A stretch of 62,210 bases of DNA from HGM04593 sp045636545 (lineage in GTDB: Bacteria > Bacteroidota > Bacteroidia > Bacteroidales > Bacteroidaceae): contig JAZTXR010000082.1 of assembly GCA_045636545.1 (NCBI GenBank), positions 1-62,210 of the forward strand, written 5' to 3'. The notes under the pieces are model-generated. The model made no database searches. It was given only the letters and a program-made list of their open reading frames with translations, and was not told the DNA's origin. Shown in pieces: positions 35,409 through 42,403 of this stretch (within the stretch, counting starts at the first letter, position 1; each line of letters starts with the position of its first letter). The position numbers and the translations under genes are program-made.

Positions 35409-35881
35409 AAAACAGAATAACTATTGAGAGAAGCGAGCTGCAACAGCAGATTGATTTAAGGAATTTCTACATGGGAGAATCGGCCAAAAGAAACGACAAG
35501 GATGCCGACACCATACAAAGCAGCAAAGAAGACGAAGACCTGCTCATTACATTCACGCACACGGCTTGTAACGCACTGGTCACTGCTGTTGCGCTCCGCT
35601 TCCCCTCAATAAGCTACACGATTGACGAAAAGGAGATTGTCATTGAGTTCGAGACACCGAACGACAGCCGCAGCCACCTGTTGCCGGTACTGGAACGTGC
35701 AACACTTGACTACCTTGTAAACGAAACGAGAGTACAGTGGCTGCTGCTTCGCCGCCCCGAGATGGCAAAGAGCAGCATATCACTGCGCCCCGAGCTTTGC
35801 AGCAACGTGCTCTTTACCTTTGCCAAGCTATACAACAATAAAAAGATAAGGCGGCGTTCAACAAACCTCGCCGGGATATAA
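35405..35881 (+). CDS. Unknown phage-block protein
   Basis: 158 residues from ATG 35405 (MKNRITIERSELQQQIDLRN), coupled to the preceding gene by a 4-bp overlap. The core alternates beta strands and helices (YTIDEKEIVIEFETPND) and it ends in a basic tail. No family recognised. Just upstream of the large terminase, where a small terminase or other DNA-packaging accessory could sit, but I see no recognisable helix-turn-helix. Confidence 0.55.
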   Translation: MKNRITIERSELQQQIDLRNFYMGESAKRNDKDADTIQSSKEDEDLLITFTHTACNALVTAVALRFPSISYTIDEKEIVIEFETPNDSRSHLLPVLERATLDYLVNETRVQWLLLRRPEMAKSSISLRPELCSNVLFTFAKLYNNKKIRRRSTNLAGI

Positions 35882-35895
35882 AAAAGTTTTACAAC

Positions 35896-37896
35896 ATGCA
35901 GACTGAAAAGATAATAAAGGAGAATTATAGACGGTTGAAAGAGATTTCGGCCGTCTATAATCCCATTACGGGCGAGGGGTCGACATCCGTTCCGCGCACC
36001 GAGGTGAACATAGCAGGCTTTCCCATTGAACGGATGTACCTGCCAACGACGATGAGCGAGGAGAGATTCGTGCAGCAGCTGCAGGAGTATGGTGCCGAAG
36101 GCTACCTGCGCGAAATTGAGGGCACCACCCCCGGCAACCGCGACGTCATAAGGCTGTGGCTGCGGTTCTGCCTCTTGCGCATCAGGCACGACTTTGAGTA
36201 TTGGGCGCGCACAATGACCACAATCTCGGACAAAGGCAAAGGGCGCGACACAGCTTTCATACTCAACCGCCCGCAACGCATCTACCTGAAGGCAATGGAG
36301 ACACTGCGCCTGCAGCAGAAACCCATTGACATAATCCTCTGCAAGGCACGCCAATGGGGCGGCAGCACACTCACGCAGCTCTATATGCTGTGGATTCAGC
36401 TTGTACACAAGCAGAACTGGAACAGTGTCATCTGCGGCGACATCGAGAAACAGTCATCCATCGTTGCAGGCATGCTCGCAAAGGTCATCAGCCGCTACCC
36501 ACAGTGGGCAAGCGGTGGCAAGAGACTTACCACCACCCCATATCAGGGCGCACAGAAGACACGTGTCATCAGCTACAGCAACAGCCGCTACTCACTTGGC
36601 TCGGCACAGAAACCCGACTCGTTGCGCAGCGAAGACATCAGCATGGCACACCTCACCGAGGTTGGCCTGTGGAAGGCCACGCAAGGCCGTAAACCCGAGG
36701 ACCTGGTGCAATCCATCTTCGGCTCAATAGCCGCCGGCCCCTATACGATGAAGGTCATTGAATCGACAGCCAAGGGAGTAGGCAACTACTTTCACCGCAC
36801 CTGGATTGACGCCACCGAACATAGAAATAATTTTACACCCGTATTCATTCCATGGTTCACAATCGACCTCTACAGCAAGCCACTGAAAGAAGATGAGTAT
36901 GCAACGTTCGTCGACAGTCTCGACGAATATGAGCAGCACCTCTTTGAGCTTGGTGCCACATTGGAGGCCATTGCCTGGTACCGCGACAAACGCCGCGAGA
37001 TGCCCGACGAGTGGCGCCTCTTCTCCGAGTTTCCTTCCACTGCTGCCGAGGCATTCCAAAGCAGCGGCCGCCGCGTGTTCCGCATCCCATACGTCAACAA
37101 TGCACGGCGCGACTGCCTGCCACCTACATTCATCGGTGACATAAAGGAAGGCTTTGAGAATGGCCGGCCGGCAACGATATTCGAGCCGCTTGCCCCGGGC
37201 GAAAGAAGCGACATGAACACCCTTAGCGTGTGGCTCATGCCCGAGAAAGATGACACACTGCGCGACCGCTACATAGTTGCAGTGGATGTTGGCGGCACAA
37301 GCGACAAGGCCGACTACTCCTGCATTCTGGTAGCCGACCGCATGGCAATGACAGAGGGCGGCGTACCCGAGATTGCAGCCTGCTGGCACGGGCACATAGA
37401 GCACGACAGGCTTGCATGGAAAGCAGTGGAGATTGCCCGCGCCTACAACAACGCGCTGTTGGTAATAGAAGCCAACACCCTTGAGACCGAAGGAACCGAG
37501 GGCAACAACTTCGAGTACATACTCAATGAAATTGCCGGCAAATACGGCAACCTCTACTGCCGCACATCGCAGACAGAGATAAAACAAGGACGCCCGCGCC
37601 GCTGGGGATTCCACACCAACAGTTCAACAAAACCAATGGTAATAAACTTCCTCATCAAGGCATTGCGCGACGGAATGTACATTGAAAGATGTTTACAGAC
37701 AACATACGAGCTCGACCTCTATGAATTCAAGGAGAACGGCAAAGAGATGGGCGCCATTGAGGGCAACCACGACGACCGCGTGATGGCCACCGCCATACTC
37801 GTGTGGGTGTGCTACAACCACCCCTTACCTCAGCGACAGACAACCGCCGGCACCCCAAAGAAACGCACCCGCATCATCAGCGAAGCAAGCATTTGA
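35896..37896 (+). CDS. Phage terminase large subunit
   Basis: 666 residues. ATPase domain: Walker-A-like CKARQWGGSTLTQL at about residue 150, acidic Walker-B region SEDISMAHLTEVGLW, coupling-type motif VIESTAKGVGNYFH. C-terminal RNase-H-like nuclease: VAVDVGGTSDKADYS, VIEANTLETEG and GNHDDRVMATAI supply the three acidic metal ligands. All key residues appear intact, so the gene is under selection. Last gene of the rightward operon. No portal gene follows, contrary to the normal order terminase-portal. Confidence 0.85.
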   Translation: MQTEKIIKENYRRLKEISAVYNPITGEGSTSVPRTEVNIAGFPIERMYLPTTMSEERFVQQLQEYGAEGYLREIEGTTPGNRDVIRLWLRFCLLRIRHDFEYWARTMTTISDKGKGRDTAFILNRPQRIYLKAMETLRLQQKPIDIILCKARQWGGSTLTQLYMLWIQLVHKQNWNSVICGDIEKQSSIVAGMLAKVISRYPQWASGGKRLTTTPYQGAQKTRVISYSNSRYSLGSAQKPDSLRSEDISMAHLTEVGLWKATQGRKPEDLVQSIFGSIAAGPYTMKVIESTAKGVGNYFHRTWIDATEHRNNFTPVFIPWFTIDLYSKPLKEDEYATFVDSLDEYEQHLFELGATLEAIAWYRDKRREMPDEWRLFSEFPSTAAEAFQSSGRRVFRIPYVNNARRDCLPPTFIGDIKEGFENGRPATIFEPLAPGERSDMNTLSVWLMPEKDDTLRDRYIVAVDVGGTSDKADYSCILVADRMAMTEGGVPEIAACWHGHIEHDRLAWKAVEIARAYNNALLVIEANTLETEGTEGNNFEYILNEIAGKYGNLYCRTSQTEIKQGRPRRWGFHTNSSTKPMVINFLIKALRDGMYIERCLQTTYELDLYEFKENGKEMGAIEGNHDDRVMATAILVWVCYNHPLPQRQTTAGTPKKRTRIISEASI

Positions 37897-37943
37897 CAAG
37901 TGGGAAGGTGAAACGTAGAATCGTAAGCATCCGCTAAAGTACC

Positions 37944-38001
37944 AGTTGTAGTTTTGTATGAATTTTGCATCGGCAATATTGCTACAGAACTACAACTTTT
38001 T
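37944..38001 (+). terminator. Weak terminator-like hairpin after the terminase gene
   Basis: 10-bp stem AGTTGTAGTT / AACTACAACT with a long loop (37954-37987), followed by TTTT. The loop length makes it uncertain. Confidence 0.35.
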
Positions 38002-38007
38002 AATATT

Positions 38008-38208
38008 ATGACAAAAGACGGTTCCATTCAACTCCACGAGGAGTATCTCTCCAACGGACTTGGGCTCATGGCTTATCTCCGTAAAAAACACATCTGTCAT
38101 TATATATTATTGTCACAATCTTTTCCTGCGGAAGTAAGAAGCTGTTTGAAACAATCGGCTTCTATGAGATTTTTTTTAGAAATTCAAACAGCTTCCAATA
38201 AAACGTAA
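38008..38208 (+). CDS. Possible small gene or gene remnant
   Basis: An open frame starting MTKDGSIQLHEEYLSNGLGL and then MAYLRKKH looks protein-like for about 30 residues. It then runs into AT-rich sequence and a dispersed palindromic repeat. It may be the broken start of a lost gene. It is the only candidate in the 392-bp gap 37897-38288. Confidence 0.2.
   Translation: MTKDGSIQLHEEYLSNGLGLMAYLRKKHICHYILLSQSFPAEVRSCLKQSASMRFFLEIQTASNKT
38138..38195. repeat. Dispersed palindromic repeat (GAAGCTGTTTGAA type)
   Basis: Perfect 13-bp inverted pair GAAGCTGTTTGAA (38138-38150) and TTCAAACAGCTTC (38183-38195), same family as the ends of 12804-13066. Confidence 0.65.
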
Positions 38209-38230
38209 ATTTATTTTAGAAGAGCTATTC

Positions 38231-38261
38231 TTTGTTTTATAATTAAAGGCTATTACCTTTG
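38231..38261 (+). promoter_or_regulatory. Promoter of prmC
   Basis: -33 TTTG at 38231-38234, 19-bp spacer, -7 TACCTTTG at 38254-38261; full match to the phylum consensus. ATG at 38289. Confidence 0.75.
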
Positions 38262-38288
38262 TATAAATTTTAGATCTCCTTCCATCCA

Positions 38289-39227
38289 ATGAAAACCATC
38301 GCAAACATAATACGCGAAGGATTGAGCTGTCACTACACCACAGGTGAAGTGGATGCCCTCACACGCATCATTGCCACGGAGTTGCTTGGCGTATCGCAAA
38401 TGACATTCTTTTTAAAAGACGACATCACGCTAACAGCCGAGCAGCAAGACCAGTTAGACAATGCCATAGAGCGCCTGAAAAAGCAGGAGCCAATACAGTA
38501 TATTCTCGGTTACTGCGACTTTTGCAGTTTGAGATTCAAGGTGACCCCTGCGACACTCATCCCGCGCCCCGAGACAAGCGAGCTTGTGGAGTGGATTGCA
38601 AGCGAAGCCACTGGCTGGGAGAGCGTGCTTGACATTGGCACCGGCAGTGGTTGCATAGCTGTGAGCCTTGCACACAAACTACCCAATAGCAAAATAACAG
38701 CGTGGGATATTTCGAACGAAGCGCTTGCCGTTGCCACCGCGAACAGCAAAGCAAATGGTTGCGCTGTAACCTTTGAGCAGGTGGATATTTTGGCATACGA
38801 ACCTGATGACAAACAATTCGACGTAATAGTGAGCAACCCACCTTATATAAAAGAGAAGGAGAAGGAGGCAATGCACAGCAACGTGCTCGATTGGGAACCA
38901 CACACAGCCCTGTTTGTGCCCGACAGCGACCCGTTGTTATTCTACCGCACAATAGCAAAAAAAGGCTTGCAGGTATTAAAACCCGGCGGTCATCTCTATT
39001 TTGAGATAAACCGCGCTCACGGCAAGGAAACAATAGCGATGCTTGCTGCACTTGGCTACACAAGCATTGAACTGCGCAAGGACTTTGCCGAGAATGACAG
39101 AATGATTAGAGCAATAAAATCAAAGACAGAGAATTCCTCCCCTGCGCTTAGGGGAGGTGCCGAAGGCGGAGGGGTAAACAGACCGAGCGAAGCAACGAGG
39201 GATCTCATTAACACCGCGGAACAATAG
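38289..39227 (+). CDS. prmC: Peptide chain release factor glutamine methyltransferase
   Basis: 312 residues. It methylates the GGQ glutamine of release factors. N-terminal helical domain, then the SAM-binding site VLDIGTGSGCIAVSLA at about residue 115, and the catalytic motif VSNPPYIKEKEKEAM (NPPY) near residue 185. The family normally ends after RMIRAIK. Here about 32 further residues (from ENSSPALRGGAEGGGV) are translated from a dispersed GC-rich repeat, so the tail is probably non-functional. First gene of a prmC-recX-comF series. Confidence 0.95.
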   Translation: MKTIANIIREGLSCHYTTGEVDALTRIIATELLGVSQMTFFLKDDITLTAEQQDQLDNAIERLKKQEPIQYILGYCDFCSLRFKVTPATLIPRPETSELVEWIASEATGWESVLDIGTGSGCIAVSLAHKLPNSKITAWDISNEALAVATANSKANGCAVTFEQVDILAYEPDDKQFDVIVSNPPYIKEKEKEAMHSNVLDWEPHTALFVPDSDPLLFYRTIAKKGLQVLKPGGHLYFEINRAHGKETIAMLAALGYTSIELRKDFAENDRMIRAIKSKTENSSPALRGGAEGGGVNRPSEATRDLINTAEQ

Positions 39228-39250
39228 ATCTCTCACACAAGGTTCGAGAT
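39129..39250. repeat. Dispersed repeat overlapping the 3' end of prmC
   Basis: GAATTCCTCCCCTGCGCTTA followed by GGGGAGGTGCCGAAGGCGGA and an ACGAGGGATCTC...GAGATGACAG end: an inverted relative of the copies at 4830 and 5072. It supplies the last codons of prmC. Confidence 0.6.
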
Positions 39251-39291
39251 GACAGATTGTGTTTTGCAACTTATATATTATTTCTAATACA

Positions 39292-39771
39292 ATGAAAAAG
39301 CCCCTTACACCCGCCGAAGCCCTGAACAAGGCCGCAGCCTACTGCACGCTGTGCGAGCGCTGCATAAGCGAAGTGAGCGCAAAGCTCACAGCATGGGGTG
39401 TGCCACACAGCGAACATGAGAAAATCATTGCACGCCTGATTGATGAAAAGTTCATCGACGAGGAGCGCTACTGTCGCGCCTTTGTAAACGACAAGGTGCG
39501 TTTCAACCGCTGGGGGCGCATAAAAATAACAGCAGCGCTGCGCGAAAAGCACTTGCCACAGGAGTACATTAAAGAGGCTTTAGAGAACATTGACGAAGAG
39601 CAGTATCAGCAGGCTCTGAAAGAGGCTATTGACATCAAGCGCCGCGAGCTGAAAGGGAAGGAGGACTTTGCCACACAGCAGAAAATCATACGCCACGCGG
39701 CAAGCCGCGGCTATGAACCAGCACTGATAATGAAGACAATAAAATACAAAAGCGATGAAATGGATTTCTGA
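39292..39771 (+). CDS. recX: RecX-family regulatory protein
   Basis: 159 residues from ATG 39292 (MKKPLTPAEALNKAAAYCTL). Three-helix repeats with the RecX-type segments LIDEKFIDEERYCRAFVNDK and RWGRIKITAALREKHL. It modulates RecA filaments. Its 3' end overlaps comF by 17 bp. Confidence 0.88.
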   Translation: MKKPLTPAEALNKAAAYCTLCERCISEVSAKLTAWGVPHSEHEKIIARLIDEKFIDEERYCRAFVNDKVRFNRWGRIKITAALREKHLPQEYIKEALENIDEEQYQQALKEAIDIKRRELKGKEDFATQQKIIRHAASRGYEPALIMKTIKYKSDEMDF

Positions 39772-40444
39772 CCTCATAGACCTCATTTTTCCACGCCACT
39801 GCTGCGTGTGCGGCGAGACACTCTCGCGACAGGAGCGCGATATCTGCCTCAACTGCCTCTACACGCTTCCAAAGATTGAGCCACAGCACAGACAGGAGAT
39901 TGAGCAGACATTCTGGGGCAAGATTGAGATTGAACGGGCAACATCGTTCATCTACTACCGCAAAGGCTCGCCCTACAACGCACTGATGCACAAGCTAAAA
40001 TACAAGGATGCGCCCGAGATTGGTACCCGCCTTGCCGTGATGGCTGCGAAAGAACTCATGGAGAGCGGTTTCTTCGATGGCATAACACGCATTGTCCCTC
40101 TGCCCCTTTCAAAAAAGAAACTGCGCAAGAGAGGATATAACCAGAGCGAATACATCGCCCGGGGATTGAGCGAAGTGACGGGAATACCCGTTGACACACG
40201 CCTGGTAAAGCGTGACATCCCCAACGAGACACAGACACACAAGAACCGCGACGAGCGCTGGGAGAATGTAAAGGGCATCTTCTCGGCCGACACAGGGCAG
40301 ATGCTAGAAAACGAGCACATTATGCTTGTCGATGACATACTGACCACGGGAGCGACACTGTGCAGTTGCGCCGGGACACTGCAGCAGCATAGCGGCTGCA
40401 GAACAAGCATTTTCACGCTGGCATATACATACAACGGTTTCTGA
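39755..40444 (+). CDS. comF: ComF-family phosphoribosyltransferase-like protein
   Basis: 229 residues. N-terminal zinc finger of four Cys (HCCVCGETLSRQERDICLNC). C-terminal phosphoribosyltransferase fold with the PRPP loop IMLVDDILTTGATLCSC. The family is linked to competence and DNA uptake or to replication restart; the exact role here is unknown. It overlaps recX, so expression is coupled. Confidence 0.88.
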   Translation: MKWISDLIDLIFPRHCCVCGETLSRQERDICLNCLYTLPKIEPQHRQEIEQTFWGKIEIERATSFIYYRKGSPYNALMHKLKYKDAPEIGTRLAVMAAKELMESGFFDGITRIVPLPLSKKKLRKRGYNQSEYIARGLSEVTGIPVDTRLVKRDIPNETQTHKNRDERWENVKGIFSADTGQMLENEHIMLVDDILTTGATLCSCAGTLQQHSGCRTSIFTLAYTYNGF

Positions 40445-40451
40445 ACAACGT

Positions 40452-40471
40452 AAAATTCAAACAGCATCTAA
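40452..40471 (-). repeat. Partial dispersed repeat (AGATGCTGTTTGAATTTT)
   Basis: A single degenerate arm of the GAAGCTGTTTGAA family between comF and the next promoter. Confidence 0.4.
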
Positions 40472-40492
40472 AAGAATAAAAACGTATACTAT

Positions 40493-40522
40493 TTTGATTA
40501 TTGAATAATATTCATACCTTTG
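40493..40522 (+). promoter_or_regulatory. Promoter of the nucleotidyltransferase-kinase gene
   Basis: TTTG at 40493-40496, 18-bp spacer, TACCTTTG at 40515-40522; ATG at 40559. Confidence 0.6.
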
Positions 40523-40558
40523 TAAAATTGACAATTCATTGAATTAAACACAACGATA

Positions 40559-41695
40559 ATGAGCAAGAAAGTATTTGTATCGGGGTGCTATGACATGCTA
40601 CACTCGGGTCACGTGGCATTCTTCAAGGAAGCATCTACACACGGCGACCTGTACGTGGGTATCGGTTCTGATGCCACAATACGCGAGTTGAAAGACCGCA
40701 AGACAATCAATACCGAGAACGAGCGCCTGTATATGGTGAAGGCCATACGCTATGTAAAGGATGCGTTCATCAACAGCGGCAGCGGCATGCTCGACTTTGC
40801 CGAGGATGTCAAACGCCTCAAGCCGGACATCTTCTTTGTGAACAGCGACGGTTACACCCCCGACAAGAAACGTTTTTGCGAGGAGAACGGCATAGAGCTT
40901 GTAGTGAGCACACGCATCCCTGAAGCCGGCCTCCCCACGCGCTCCACAACAGCGCTGCGCCAGGAGTGCAAGATTCCCTACCGCATTGACCTTGCAGGCG
41001 GGTGGCTCGACCAGCCATACGTGAGCAAGCACCACGGCGGCCCCGTGCTTACCATAAACATTGAGCCTGACTACGACTTCAACAACCGCGGCGGCATGAG
41101 CACATCGTCACGCAAGGCTGCCATTGAGATGTGGCAGGTAGACATCCCCGAGGGCGACCGCGAGACACTTGCCAAGATGGTGTTCCGCTACGAGAACCCC
41201 CCAGGCAGCCCATACATCAGCGGCTCACAGGATGCCATCGGCATTGTAATGCCTTGTCTCAACCGCCTGAATTATGACGGCGGCTACTGGCCCGAGAACA
41301 TTGAGACCGTAAAGGATACCGACGTGCTTGACTTCATTGAGAAGAATCTGTGGCTTGTGCCGCTTGCACCACGTGACAGCAACTACGACGTGCTTGCCGA
41401 CACGCACATCAATGCTGAACGCGCAAAGGCACTCTCCATAGCTGCCGACGACTGCTGGAAAGCACTGCTTGCAAAGGACATCACAGCCTGGGGAAAAGCC
41501 TGCACGGCATCGTTCGAGGCACAGATAGCAATGTTCCCCAATATGGTATCGCCTAATGTGCAGAAAGCCATTGACGAGTACAAGGACAAGGTAAGGGGCT
41601 ACAAGATAACAGGCGCCGGCGGCGGCGGCTATCTTGTGCTGATAAGCGACACTCCCATAGAGGAGGCAATACAGATAAGAATAAGAAGAAGATAA
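40559..41695 (+). CDS. Fusion of cytidylyltransferase-like and GHMP-kinase-like domains
   Basis: 378 residues. Domain 1 (about 1-130) is a cytidylyltransferase-like nucleotidyltransferase with the H-x-G-H signature GCYDMLHSGHVAFF. Domain 2 (about 140-378) looks like a GHMP small-molecule kinase: substrate loop PYRIDLAGGWLDQPYVS, ATP loop GGMSTSSRKAAIEM, C-terminal motif GAGGGGYLVLIS. Such a pair could phosphorylate and then nucleotide-activate one sugar, as the separate HddA/HddC or fucokinase enzymes do. The substrate is unknown. The kinase half is short for its family. Flanked by a clear promoter and terminator, so monocistronic. Confidence 0.8.
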   Translation: MSKKVFVSGCYDMLHSGHVAFFKEASTHGDLYVGIGSDATIRELKDRKTINTENERLYMVKAIRYVKDAFINSGSGMLDFAEDVKRLKPDIFFVNSDGYTPDKKRFCEENGIELVVSTRIPEAGLPTRSTTALRQECKIPYRIDLAGGWLDQPYVSKHHGGPVLTINIEPDYDFNNRGGMSTSSRKAAIEMWQVDIPEGDRETLAKMVFRYENPPGSPYISGSQDAIGIVMPCLNRLNYDGGYWPENIETVKDTDVLDFIEKNLWLVPLAPRDSNYDVLADTHINAERAKALSIAADDCWKALLAKDITAWGKACTASFEAQIAMFPNMVSPNVQKAIDEYKDKVRGYKITGAGGGGYLVLISDTPIEEAIQIRIRRR

Positions 41696-41735
41696 AAAAG
41701 CCAATGGGAACCAAACGGTTCCCATTGGCTTTTTT
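41694..41735. terminator. Strong bidirectional intrinsic terminator
   Basis: 19-bp perfect stem from AAAAAAGCCAATGGGAACC (41694-41712) with GGTTCCCATTGGCTTTTTT (41717-41735), loop AAAC. T-runs on both strands serve the converging genes. Confidence 0.92.
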
Positions 41736-41749
41736 ATCTGCGTAGCACG

Positions 41750-41926
41750 TTATGCCACAGTCCACTTGCAACGTACGGGCGACACAATGGCACCCTCCTC
41801 CTTCAGCTGCTTCATGGCCTTGTCAACCTCCTTGCGGTCAATGCCACTCAATTCAGCAATCTTGCCTGCATTCAAAGGCTCGCCGGCCTCTCTCATTGTT
41901 GCCAATACTTTCTCTTTTATCTCCAT
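41750..41926 (-). CDS. Small winged-helix DNA-binding-like protein
   Basis: 58 residues, MEIKEKVLATMREAGEPLNA at the start and KWTVA at the end. The pattern helix, GEPLNAGKIAELSGIDRKEV and KAMKQLKEEGAI is a compact winged helix-turn-helix. It probably binds DNA. It lies 20 bp after a small Cys-rich gene, likely in one operon with it, and ends at the shared terminator. Confidence 0.75.
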   Translation of the reverse strand: MEIKEKVLATMREAGEPLNAGKIAELSGIDRKEVDKAMKQLKEEGAIVSPVRCKWTVA

Positions 41927-41946
41927 AATAAAAACTTTTTTAATGG

Positions 41947-42153
41947 TTAACGATTATTGTTCCTTATACTCAATGTAACATCGATATATGAGCGCTTGCC
42001 ATCGATGTAGTCGGCATAGAGTGTCTCGGGGTCACGGCCTTTGAGAATGTGGCATTTTCCACACAATTCGCAGTTTCCCAAACACTGCCATTGAGCCTGC
42101 ACAAAAGCACGGCGCTCGTCCATGGTTGAGTGTTCTATATCAGGTGTTACCAT
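41947..42153 (-). CDS. Small protein with a Cys-x2-Cys-x2-Cys cluster
   Basis: 68 residues. The segment WQCLGNCELCGKCHILKG contains four cysteines and a histidine and probably binds a metal or an iron-sulphur centre. Co-oriented with the small winged-helix gene. Function unknown. Confidence 0.6.
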   Translation of the reverse strand: MVTPDIEHSTMDERRAFVQAQWQCLGNCELCGKCHILKGRDPETLYADYIDGKRSYIDVTLSIRNNNR

Positions 42154-42225
42154 ATCAACATTGTAATCGTTGCAAATTTACAATAAAATTCCATAAATCT
42201 TTAAAAGTTATATTTAAAAAAACTT

Positions 42226-42250
42226 AAGAAACTGTTTGAAATTCTAAAAA
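42226..42250 (+). repeat. Dispersed repeat arm (AAGAAACTGTTTGAAATTCT)
   Basis: Member of the AAGAAGCTGTTTAAA family in the 250-bp gap 42154-42403. The rest of that gap is AT-rich and holds only the promoter of the next gene. Confidence 0.5.
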
Positions 42251-42351
42251 GCGAGCAAACTGCGAGCATAAGGCACCGAAAACAAACGGCATAGCTTAAT
42301 CTCTGTCAACAAAAATAACACCTACATCCCTATTTTTCAAATATTTTAATA

Positions 42352-42359
42352 TATATTTG
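42352..42359 (+). promoter_or_regulatory. -7 box ahead of the TIR-RyR island
   Basis: TATATTTG, exact TAnnTTTG, 44 bp before ATG 42404. The -33 box is not clear. I see no equally convincing promoter between the island genes, so it may drive a long operon. Confidence 0.5.
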
Positions 42360-42403
42360 CATTTAATGGATTTGTCCACTACTAAAAAGCACACACCCCC
42401 GTT

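Noticed and set aside
36724..37614. 296-codon minus-strand open frame opposite the terminase
   Set aside because: Antisense to a strong terminase sequence with intact motifs; the frame has no recognisable features.
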